From positions 14,682,501-14,746,500 of the forward strand of contig NC_053422.1 in the NCBI RefSeq assembly GCF_016859285.1: 64,000 bases of DNA, given 5' to 3'. Positions 25,781 through 37,646 of this stretch are shown here, piece after piece (positions within the stretch are counted from its first letter, which is position 1; the number at the start of each line of letters is the position of its first letter). A program made the translations under genes and the position numbers. The notes below the pieces were generated by a model. That model was not told where the DNA came from and ran no database searches. It saw only the letters and a list, made by a program, of their open reading frames with translations. This DNA comes from Xiphias gladius (Eukaryota; Chordata; Actinopteri; Istiophoriformes; Xiphiidae).

Positions 25781-28114
25781 CCACTGTTACAAAAAATTTG
25801 CATGGAGTCATTGGCATTGGACACTGCTCGGCTATTTAAACAGGAGAAAACTATGTTAATGTACGAGTGTCCTTGGCTAGGCTTCGCAAGTTTGACTGCT
25901 CCTTTGCTTCAGTCTTAATTCCAGTAATGGAAGAAATACCTATATAATTTATGTGGCAAAAGTGGCAACCGCACACTATAAACACACCCTACTGCAGAGT
26001 CCTGCATTCAAAACTTTAGTACGAACGGATAAGCAACAAAATAAACCCGAAGGATCAGAGGTGCATCGCGCAGAGCGCTGCTGTGTGTTGTTGTTGTTGT
26101 TATTAAGGATGCAGCATGTAAACAGCACATTAATGTTGAAATAAAGTCGCATAAAATGGAAAAAAAAATGGATAACGCATAAATGGAGTACCTCAAAATT
26201 GTATTAAAGTACAGTGCTTGAGTGAAGGTACCTATAATCACATATTAAGATCACTTCAGCAGCATTGAATTATCAATATTATTATTATCAGGGCTGCAAC
26301 TAATTATTACTTTCATTATTGATTAATCTGCCGATTTTTTTTCAATGGATCTATTCGTGGTTTTATCTACAAAATGCAGGAAAAAAGGGGGGGAAAGTCC
26401 GTTATAATGTCCCACAGACAAAAGTGACATCTTCAAATTTATTTTTTGTCTGACCAGCAGTCCAATATACAAAGATATTTCAGTTTACTAATATGTGTGA
26501 CAAAGAAGAGCATGAAAACCTCACATTTGTGAGACTAGAAAAAGCAGATATTTTACCCTTTTGCTTTAAAAATGAAAATTCTTTTATTGTCGAAATAGTG
26601 GCTGATTATTAATAGTGGCTGTCAGTTAATTAATCGACTAGTTGTTGTAGTTCTAATCATTTTTATACCGTAAAATAAAACTACGCCGCTGTGTAACAGT
26701 ACCATACTGTTACAATGTTTATCATTCCTATATTGCTACTGTATCTGCTCTTTTACATACATCTATACAGACAACAGATACAAGTGTACTTCTGCTCAAT
26801 TTATATGCATGTTTCATATTTACATTATATTAAAGTTTAGGTCATATTATAATCATATTCATATTATTTTCACATTATTCTTTATTAAACGTATCACGCA
26901 TAAATGCACAATAAATACGATCTACTGGTAAATAAATATTTCATATACACTCTTATGTTTTATTTTACACTGGAGTGGACTATCATGCAATGTTTAGAGG
27001 CACAGTGGTCTGGGTTGATGCACTATAGCTTTTCAACCATGATCTATTTATTTGTGCTGCCCTTAATGCTCCCCGATCCTGTTTCATTTTTGCGAACGCG
27101 AAGCGGCGAAACGAACGCACCCTTGTGTAGACCCCGCCCCACGTAGTGCTGGTGGGCCGGGCCTGACTGTGCGTGGCAAGAAACGAGCGAGACCAGCGAT
27201 GAAATGAGGTCAGATAAGCTCCTCGTACACGGATGTTGTGTCATGCATCGCCGTACGTTGGTTGTAGGTTTCACACATTTAAAAAAACAAAAACAAAAAA
27301 AAAAAAAACACACAACAGCGGAGGGGCAAATAACATGGACAATGCTCTGCGAGTGAAAGGGGCTGGGCCAGTCAGAAGGGGGCCCCCCCCGTGCAAACAG
27401 GCGATCAGCTGAGCCAACACAATAAGCAAAAGCAATAACCAACACTTGGTACAACGCACAGAAATCTTTTATTACATAACAGGCTTTACTGGGTTGACTC
27501 ACAGCCAGCGAGCGAGCGGCAGCCGCTGTTACAGAAAAGACCATTATTACAAGCGTTTTAGCAACGCGGACGCGTACAGATCAAACACAACGAAATCACA
27601 CACGATTTATTAAAATTATGACAACAAACATGTCAGGCAATACTACTTGATTGGATATTTATCACCAGATCATAATTATTTGCATGTGCATAAATTGAGT
27701 TTTTGGGGCCAAGACATCACACAGAGAAAAAAAAAAAAACATCTTCAGGCATTTTTATTAATTCTAAATCAATTCGCATAAATAATATCCCTTTAATTAA
27801 AATGTCTCTAAATATGATTGTCCCCGTTATTTACCACCAGGGGGCGGCAGACTGTAGTCGACCAGAGTGGTTCAAAAATGATCACCTCGTGTTGAGCCAC
27901 CTGGTTGTTAACAGGCAGGCTGAGAAAAATCTACACACTTTTAACACGTTTTCAAACACTTCATACAGCAAGAAAATAATGTAAATTGAAATAATTAATA
28001 GAAGGGTAAGTGCACAGGACAGACATGGTTCAATTTTTGTTTTGTTCTTTTAAAACTATTAGTTTTTAAAAGAAATAATGGTCAGGATGAAACTAGGGGG
28101 GCTGCTCAGGAAAT
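25780..28114. other. Intergenic region between kdm2a and stx3
   Basis: No gene recognised. It holds a short piece (about 26176-26241) resembling the TACTTTACTCAAGTA-type MITE also seen at 44910, and a MITE-like copy at 26291-26655. A more CpG-rich patch at 27080-27560 includes a CCCCGCCCC GC box. A 166-residue minus-strand frame at 27044-27544 has no recognisable domain and includes a Phe run produced by an A tract, so I do not call it a gene. Confidence 0.6.
26291..26655. repeat. MITE-like repeat, GGGCTGCAACTAA family, copy 2
   Basis: GGGCTGCAACTAATTATTAC at the left and TAATCGACTAGTTGTTGTAG at the right form imperfect inverted ends. The centre has AAAGATATTTCAGTTTACTA, which recurs in fish copies of this family. 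Confidence 0.75.
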
Positions 28115-28120
28115 TTTATT
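28115..28120 (-). terminator. stx3 polyadenylation signal (distal terminal exon)
   Basis: AATAAA on the minus strand, 136 nt after the stop codon of the distal anchor exon. Confidence 0.6.
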
Positions 28121-28255
28121 TTTCTTGGAGAAAGCCTTTTCCCTAGAAATACCACACAAAGACAAAAAAAGTACATTACTTCAACATTTTAGTGTGCAAG
28201 TAGAGAATTCTTAATGTTAAAGGCTGATGCAGGTGTTTTACCTGTGTAAAACCTT

Positions 28256-28333
28256 TTATGAGAAGAAGCTGTAGAGATAGGAGAACCCAACGATCCCAAT
28301 GATGGTACAGCACAATGTAATCATCATCTTTTT
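28256..28333 (-). CDS. stx3: stx3 anchor exon B (distal transmembrane end)
   Basis: Twenty-six codons including the stop, phase 0, acceptor TTTAATCTACAG. It reads [20 protein letters not shown] and ends YSFFS. The KK-M-hydrophobic-CC start resembles the syntaxin-1 and syntaxin-3B anchors (KKIMI..CC). It is followed by AATAAA at 28115-28120. Confidence 0.88.
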   Translation of the reverse strand, partial: KKMMITLCCTIIGIVGFSYLYSFFS

Positions 28334-31300
28334 CTGTAGATTAAATCCAAAACAAAAGGCAGCAGTAAAACAACAATCACAGAAATTAGGGTTTAATTCA
28401 CGAGCCCAAACACAAAGCTGCCAAACACAATACAATTATTCACATCTACGGACACACGGTTTTGAGGAAATGATTGCGCAAAAGGAGAACAGAGGGTCAG
28501 AGAGGTTAGGGTGTGTGTGTCTGTGCATAAAGAGAGAAGAAAGGTTGGGGGGAAAAAGAAAAAAAACTTACCTCTTCTTTTACACTTGTGCACCAGTCTT
28601 AAAAAAAAGCTGTACTTTGCAACACAGTGGTTAACATGCTGTAACAACAACCTGCTGACAACAGCATCCATAAAAAGCATTTACACAGATCCTCAATAAC
28701 ATGCAGTCATCAAAAAGGGTAAAAATTCAGTTACATATTTACCTTGCGTCACTCACAACAGGAAGATGGGCGGACAAGCATGAGACTGCAATGAAGCACT
28801 CTTCAACCAGTCATTAAAAAACATAAAATCTTTAATCTCCATTGAAATCACTGGCACATTAGTTAAAACAATCTACAACAGTTTCAATTTTTCTCCTCCC
28901 TCTCTTTGTGCAGACCTTGCTGAAGAAAAAGGATTGAACAGAAGCAATAGGATTCAGCAGTTATGGACAGAAGTCAAAAGAGCAGACTGCCTAGGTCTAA
29001 AGATCAAGCTGGGGGCCTCTTACTTTCAACCAGAATTAAATGTAGCATTCAGGATCTGGTCAAACAGAAACACAGAATTCACTCAGTGATGGTGCCTCTC
29101 GCAACACACTGGACATCTCAAAAAGTATGACGTTGTAGTACAAGACCCCTGATGTGGTCAATACCTGTTGATAAAAATGGATCATCTTGCCTGTTCACTT
29201 TGATGACTGGAGGAAATAGTATTTCTGATACAGTCCTGGTATGCACAGCTGGATCACCGGCTTTAATTACCCTATTAAAGCCACAGGGTGACAATATGTA
29301 CGCTGTGGTTCAATAAATTGTAGGTTTGATACATTCCCTCTAGCAGGAAAAAAAATGTCCTCATGAAATGATGATGACCAACCAGAATTAAACTAAGTTG
29401 CCAGTTTGTTAGGTACGCCTAGCTGAAACTAATTCAGTCTAGTACAACAACCCTGAAATAAATTCTGCCTTCATTCGGTAAACTAATTTCAATCATTGAG
29501 TTTTCTGAAAATATGGACTGAAACTAGTAATGAAAACATCAAAGTCTCTGGAAGTTGTACTCGGTGGTACTGTTGAATTGTATTGCTTTATACTGAGAGG
29601 TTTTTCTAATATTTTGTCCTCCCTGTTCATATAAGTGAGGGCAGACACACCTCTCAAGTATAATGCAGCACAATTCAAAAGCACTACATACTACAGCCTC
29701 CAAAATGTCCATTAAGTTTACCCAACGTACCTCTAAAGCTCTTTTACCAAAAACCGAACATTATAACCTTCATAAACATTGGTTTTTATTACAGGGCTGT
29801 TGTATTAGACCACACTATATTCAAATGGCTGAATCTAATAAATTGACAACTGAGTTGCTTGTTTACAGCAGAAATAATGTGCGACCTGGCAGGAAATGCA
29901 TGTCACAGTGGTAAAGAGCCAGCAGCCACTGAGCCCATACTGGAGATTAAAGTTTCCATATACACTTCATCCTGTATATGTGACTCTATTAGTAACACTT
30001 CATCAAAACGTATAATAAATACAAAAACTATTTTGGCTCTTTTGGGAAACAAGCTAAATCAGTATTGTTACTACCAGTCTCTCTTTATATCATCTGGCAT
30101 ATAAAACACTGTTTTTAAAGCATTTGAACAGGGGGGATAGTCATGTCTCTCATATATATATTATATGTATCAATAATAGTGTTGCAGTGTTCAGATAAAT
30201 CTTCAAGCAAGAAATGCGCATTTATCCCTCTTTTTTTGCTTGTTTGCCTATCATAGCTCCAACTGTCCATCAAATCTGTTCCCATAAGCACCGTCCTTCA
30301 TGCATTTAAAATCAGAACCAGCGTGCTCTCCAAACTGAAGAACCATAAGTGAGCACACTGACCTTCTTCAAGTTAAAGAACTGAGTCATATTCAGGACTA
30401 GATATCAATAACACAAATATAATAATTCTATTATTTACCTGATCATCTTAGCTAAATCACAGAAATTAGACATATTTTGAAATGTGAAAGTGCTGGAACT
30501 CCACCAAACCAACAAAATCCCATTACAGTGAACATACAGTAGCTAGCTTTTCAATCACAACATGTGTCAAGGCTCATAAAGGCAAGAAATAAAGGTAAGG
30601 GAGGTAATGTGCCTGTACAAGGCTTCACAAGGGTCTGACTTTCAGGACAGTAAAATAAATTTCAGGTGACAAACACTTCCAGGTTGATTCTTTGGCACTG
30701 AATGTTGAACAATGAAATGTTTAGTAGCACAAGTGAAATCATGATCAGTTATTTTTCAATTCCCTTTTCACCTCTGGAGATACAATAGGTATCGTTACCT
30801 CATGTCAGCTTTGGTCTCATTTCCTCATTTACAACAAAGCATCCACAAACTGTCCAAGCTGCCTGAGGAGCTCAAACAAACCCACACAGACCAGGAAGGA
30901 TGGTTCGGGAAGGGATTTGTTAAAGCAATTCAAAGGTCAAAAATAATTTCTTAATTCTCACAAATCCTGTAGGTCCACTTTTTCCCAGCTCCTAAATGTA
31001 ACACCAAGCCTTCCTCTACTAGTTAAAAAGACTCTTGGTCCAGTTTTAAGTTGATGATTTTGACATCCGTGGGTGAATTAATATTGTATTCGTCTAAAGT
31101 GACCAGTATCAATCTTTTCTTTGCGGGGCCAGCTGATGGAGGGTAGGATGGAGTGTTGATGAATAAACAAATGATGGTAGCAACACAGAGGTCCTGCTAT
31201 AGTGTAAAGATGGTGATGAGGATGAGAACAACCACAGCACAGACTGCACCAATAGTCTTCACCTCCTACAGAGAGGGAAATACAGAGAGACACAAAGGGA

Positions 31301-31474
31301 TAACAGTATTAATGACAGGATGCATGAGATCTGAAATGAGCCCACAGACCAAACACCAGCTCAGACTGTGTCCAACTAACTCGCCACTGGCTCTGTTTTG
31401 TTTGTTCAGCAGTAACCAAAGATAAGTGCTGCAGAATAGGAGGAGAGAGGAAGGAAACGCCCCCCCCCAAAAGA

Positions 31475-31539
<65 letters not shown>

Positions 31540-34500
31540 AGAACTTCAAATACACACCTCATACACACAGACGCACACACATCAGCCTCACACAGCCTGA
31601 GGAAAATAATGTGTAAAACCTTTTCCAAAGTATGCATAACACCCACATCCATTGTGGCACTACGGCGGTTATTTGCTCCAGAGTTACTCACCCTTAGATC
31701 TCCTCTTACTCAAGATAGCTCATCAGCTTTGCTTCAGTCCCACTGACAACCCGATAATGAGAGCTAGTAAGGCCAGCAAGACCACCACAACCACCACTAT
31801 TATCACCATTTTCTGTTGGGAACAACCAAGTACATACAGTACCATCAGGACCATTCTCAGTGGGAAATAACAAGTATATTCTTAATTTATGCAGTCTTAG
31901 TCTTTGTGCTAGTTTAATATGAGGTAATATGCACAGTATATGGAAAAATTGGCCGTATCAAATATCATGACTTCTCCTTGTAGCTTGGTAAACACCCAAA
32001 CTCTATGCATCAGTGTTGCTGAAGTCTGATAAACCAGTTTTCTCTTGGCCCAACAATGTTGACTTTGTGTTAACATGTCAATACAAAAGTTATTTTCACA
32101 CATGCTGAAACAGCCAGAAGCTAACAATGTCTTCATGTACTGTACAGCTAAAACAAAATAAGAATAATAATAATGCAGCCGTCGTGAGCACACTGTAAAC
32201 AAAGATAAAGTTAAGATTCAAGCTGAAGAGAAAGAAGTGGGAGGAAAAGAGTTAAGTGTGAAACCTATATGTGAGTGCATGTGTGTGTATGTGTGTGTGT
32301 GAGTGTGTGTGTGTGTGTGCGCGGTTGTTTAAGCAGGTTGGAGGGGGTGGGTCTTGGTTCTGGTTTTTGGTGCTGGGCAGGTCACAGTGGTTTTTTAAAG
32401 CACAGAGAGCCACAGGCCACAGGGTGGGGGATCATCACAGGTAACAAGGTGAAGATAAGGTGAAGATGATGGTGGGGAAGGTCTTCACGTAGTCAGGCAG
32501 GTTTCCCAAAAGCATTCTTGAGTTAAAGCTGTTTCCACCTTTCATATACTAACTGGGCATTAAGACAAAGACAGCCTAGAGTTAAGGGCAAGGGGCTGCA
32601 TTGGAGGAGGCGTGTTGTTTCAGGTACTGATGAAACGGAGTAACAGATCCATGAGTCTGAAGGCTTATCAGATGCTAAAACACTGCCTACTAGAACCGAA
32701 CTCTAACACTTTGTGAGGAATCACTTTACTTTTAATTGCGATGATTTTGACGTTAACATTAGAAAAATGCTGTTTATCTATCAAAGAATCTACCAGAAAC
32801 ATGCGTTTGCACGCATTTGATTGGCTAACACTGCGTCTCACGAAATTATGTCACACTGCGCTGTGCCAAACGCAGAGGTCCCATTGAAACTGATAATGGA
32901 CTGCGTTTTTTCATGCAGTGCTGTTCTCTCTTAACCACTGTGGTCCGAAACAACATCTAGGATAGCGCATTTCAGCAATAACCAGAAGGAAGCAGAGGGC
33001 ATATCTTTGATTATCCACGTATGTGTTAGCATATTAGCTCAGTGTCACCAGAATAACATGGACTCTATAACTTAAATCATATGATAATGCAAGATCAGGC
33101 TTGTGAACTCAAATCTTACTTGGTGGACTCAATTTGTCCATTTCATTTCTCTCATCCCCCTCTTCTTTGTACTGCCTAAGCAGCGATAAAATAAAACTAT
33201 TTTAGGTTGCTTTTGGGAAACCAGACTGCTGTTCTTGACTGTAGCCACTCACACGGCGAGCCTCTTGCTGAAACTTTGCGGCTTTCTTAGTGTCTGCTAC
33301 AGCCCTCTCCACAAAGCCCACTGATTGGTCCATGTTGCTCTCAATCCTGTCAATCATTCCACCCTAACATGGGGCATGGTGTCAGAGGTGACGAAAAGTG
33401 ACAAAAGAAAATAAATAAAACAACAGTGAGACGGTGAAAGAGAGGTTAAAAAAAAAGCGAAGCCCACATAATGTAACAGTTGTGTAAGATTTGCAATGTA
33501 TGTATAAGGTGAGGAAGTGTGCTCTGTCTGCACACTCTGGTTTAAAGGTGTCAAACAGTGAAAAAAAAGTGCAAAACAGCAGAAAAAAAATAGGAAGAGT
33601 TCACAAGCAAACTGGGGCAGCAGTCGGCTGAACTACATTACCTTGCGTGCTTTGGTCTGGTACCTTACAGCTTTTTTGGTCTGTTCCTTAGCCACTGTTA
33701 TGTGGTCCACTGACTTGGACACATTCTGCTCTATGTTGTCTACTATGTCTCCCTGAAAAACACACAACAATTAGTAAGATACAGAGCAACACTTCAACAA
33801 GTAGAACAAAAAATAGCAGACTGGTTTAAATACATACAATATTATATATGGTTTCATATGTATTAGAAGTTCATTGACCAATGTTTTGAAGTGATTATAT
33901 TGTCAAAAGCTGTGTGAAGTGAAGATCTTCAGACAGCCTCAATAATGACTCATTGAGTTTTCTTTTGTTTTTAAAGCCAGAGTAAATTTCATGGGCAAAG
34001 CATTCAGGTTCATGATAATGCTGAATTTCATTGGAACAAATCTCTTCAAACTAAAAACTGGAAAAACACATGGTTGAAATTGAAATCACAACACAAACAG
34101 TGCAGTGGCCCTTACCTCAAACAAGCCTTTCCCTCAGAAAGCATGGTGCAAGCAGCAAGAAATATGTAGTTAAACTTACGTATGCATATAAATACAGCGA
34201 CTGACTGATCAACAATACGTGTTTTTATTGATTCTAGTGTTAAGCCTACGCTGGTGTCTACAATGATGCTTTATTTGTACATCTTACTAAATGCTTTCAT
34301 GTTGATTCCATCAATGTTGGGTGATGAGATGGAGGAGGCAGTGGCAGAAGAAAGTAAAGAGAGGTGTAAGAAAGGCATGGAGCTGGAAAAGAGGAAACAG
34401 AGACAGATGCAGATTGATGGTCAGACCACAGCAGTGATGGGAAGAGAAATAATCAGGAGAAAAAGAGTTGAATACAGTCCGGATTAAACACAAAGCCATG

Positions 34501-35637
34501 GAAAAGAGTCCAGGATGAATGCAAAGAGTGAATAAATGAATGAACTGGATGGGAGGTTGCAAAAGTAACTGATGGGTGGACAAAATGATGGGCTGATGGA
34601 AAGCGTAGAGGAGTGTACCTGGCTCTCCACCAGCATGGCAATGTCTACAAACATATCGTGCAGCTCCTTGATGCTACTTTCCAGACGGACAATGTCTTTG
34701 TGTCTGGATTCAATCTCACTCAGGGCTTGTTTAGAGATCCCAGAGTCCACAATCTGTAGAGAGGAGAGGCTCACTATTATCACACAGACATGTACACAAA
34801 CGTATCACCATCACATCTAAGTTTTGGTGTCACATCTAACGCCTTTCTTTATTACTTCTAATTAGTGTTGCCAAAAGTAAGCATTTTCTAGTTTAGTTTG
34901 AATCTTCGCTTAAATGGCGTCTGGCTAGAAAACTGGAGGAACTGAAAATGAGGGCGACACATTAAGCGATACAGAGAAATGTATCAAATTGTTCCAATGA
35001 AAAGTTTTTGAAGGAAATGTCAGTTCATTTAATAAAACCCGCCATCCAGTCCAGCTCAATGACCAACTCTAATTTTAGATAAAACTACACTAAGGAGTCA
35101 ACCGACCTTCCATTGTGATCCCACTTTACAAAACTAACGCTTTGTTGGTTTCTGGTTTAAAAGGCATTTAGTTGTTATCACGTCTGCGAATGTCAAGTTA
35201 CACTGTGTGTCCTTCTGTACAAAATTCTTCCCAATCTGTACTGAAAACAACCTTCTTAGCAATGTGCACACAGAGAAGCTTTCTCACAAGTGGAAATGCA
35301 CTCTGCACTCTCATTTTACCAGCTGTTTCGTGCAGCTAAAAGCAATACAATACAATGCTCCCTTTCATGATGTGTCGTTCTTGCAACCTGTGTTTGAACA
35401 TTGCATGTGTTGTAAATGGCCATTTCAAAATGCAATGCAGAATCATCAACAATCATCATTTGGCTGTTATATATATATATATATATATATAAATAAAATA
35501 AGGGTCAGAGGACACTAGAAGCCACAAAGAAGTAAACTGACTTTGAGCCCAACAGGCTCAATCACAGCTAATCTTTAACCTGTTGATATAAGTCATTTTG
35601 AGTTTTAATAAGCAACTGACAACTTGGCTTTTTCGCA

Positions 35638-35710
<73 letters not shown>

Positions 35711-37554
35711 ACCCCTGCAGTGAACACAGCAGAATTGCCACTCTCCAACATCTCCTCCAGTTCTTCATCTGTTGTTGCTTTACCAGCTGGAAAGCAATGC
35801 AAAGCAAAGGAAAGGAAACAAAAGAGTAAATGTAAAAAGAATACTGTAGGACCATCACATGACTTTCTGGCAGTGTATCTGGGTGTCACTCACTGATCTC
35901 TAGCTGTCTCTGAATGCGTCCTTTACTCCTCTCCCTGAAGTCCACCTGGGCTTCATTATACTTTGTCATTACCTCCACAAACTTCCTGGACAGCACTGCA
36001 TGCTAGCATACGACAGGAAAAAATATAAATCAGCACAGCCGTAATGTTTTTCCCTGTTCTCGCTGGTTGATCCACTAACCAACTGTCAAGTCAGGCATAA
36101 ACATCAGGAAAACTCTGGCACAAGAACAGTCTCCTACAAATCCAGCTTTATCCAAACGCCATCTGAAATTTAGGATGCATATCAATTACCTGTGATTTAC
36201 GTATCCGCATGTCAGCCGACACCCTCTCCTGCTCTTCTGACTCCAGATTCCTTTCGATAGCTGGGAATCAAACCAATATACTTATTTATGATTCAGCTTG
36301 AAATCATTACACATCACATCATTTTGTCATTTAATTTTTCAGTAACATTTTACATTAAATCCATTAAACATCCCCATTATTCTGACTGACAGGCTGTGTG
36401 TGAGGTAATGGAAGGCAAACTCACTCTTGAGTTTGTTTCTTGCATTGTTGGCCATCTTTTTTATGTCATTGGTGATAGCCTCCAACTCATCCTGTGTTTC
36501 TGTGAAGGAAGAGACGTTCCTATTAACAGTTAACAATATTAAATATTACAAATACAAAACTACTTATTTCCAAATAAATAAATAAATAAATAAATTCGGC
36601 CATCTTACGAAATGCTGTAACGGAACATTTTCAAACCAGTGAAGTTACATTTACTGAAAAATTTTTATAATGTTGCTTTAAGAAAATTAAGTTTTTATGA
36701 CTGGGTGCAAGAATATTTTTTAGTTCTTTTTAAGAAAAGGCTGACTTAGTTCAATTTGGGACACAAAACTGCAAGCAAATGCAGCTTGTAAAGAAGAAAC
36801 ATTAGTAAAAATTAAGGTTGGGTAAGAAAAACATTCTTAATATGACCCTAAGTGAAGAGAAAGAAAAGCTGGCAGTGGTAAGGTGTCTTACTCTGATCTG
36901 AAGTGGGAGCAGACAGGATGACTGAGTAAAGCTTTTTGACTTCAGCCACATTCTCATCAATTTTATCAATACTGTTCCTTATGTCCTCAATCTGAAAAAC
37001 ACATACGAAACATACGAGATCACACAAATGTATGCAAATGACAAAAAATTAAAAAAAAACAACAAAAAAAAAACACATGAAAAGAACAGCAACAATGTGC
37101 CCTCTTTGAGCAAAAGAAGTACTGCCCCCACACACTAATGCACTGATAGTTATCCCTCACCTGAGAAAAGAACTCGTCCATGAAGGCCGCATTGTCCACA
37201 GCAATCTCCACCTCGTCGTCATCTTGATCACATGTCTAAAGGCACAAAAAGGTGAAGACTCTATCAGACTCATACAAGCAGTTCCAGCTGGACAACATCT
37301 AATACCCCTCAGCATGTGAAGGGTATTAGATGTTTTCCCTGAAGCACACGGTATAAGGCATGTAATCAACACCTCGGGATTAAAGGTTCATTCGGATGTT
37401 CATTGTGTTCACCAAGATAAAAACAGAAAAGCAGACAGCTGTGTGTGCCTGTACAGCAATTTATGTCTATTATTTATTATCTTCTATCTTCCATATTTCA
37501 CTTTTTAAATCCTCTGTGTGTGTGTATGTATATGTGTGTGTGTGTGTGTGTGTG

Positions 37555-37646
<92 letters not shown>

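Noticed and set aside
27044-27544. 166-residue minus-strand frame in the kdm2a-stx3 gap
   Set aside because: No recognisable domain or exon partner. The Phe/Cys run comes from an A-rich tract, and the GC-richer patch favours chance open frames.
31266-31691. 141-residue minus-strand frame with a Cys-Val run
   Set aside because: Translation of the (TG)n microsatellite between stx3 exons.
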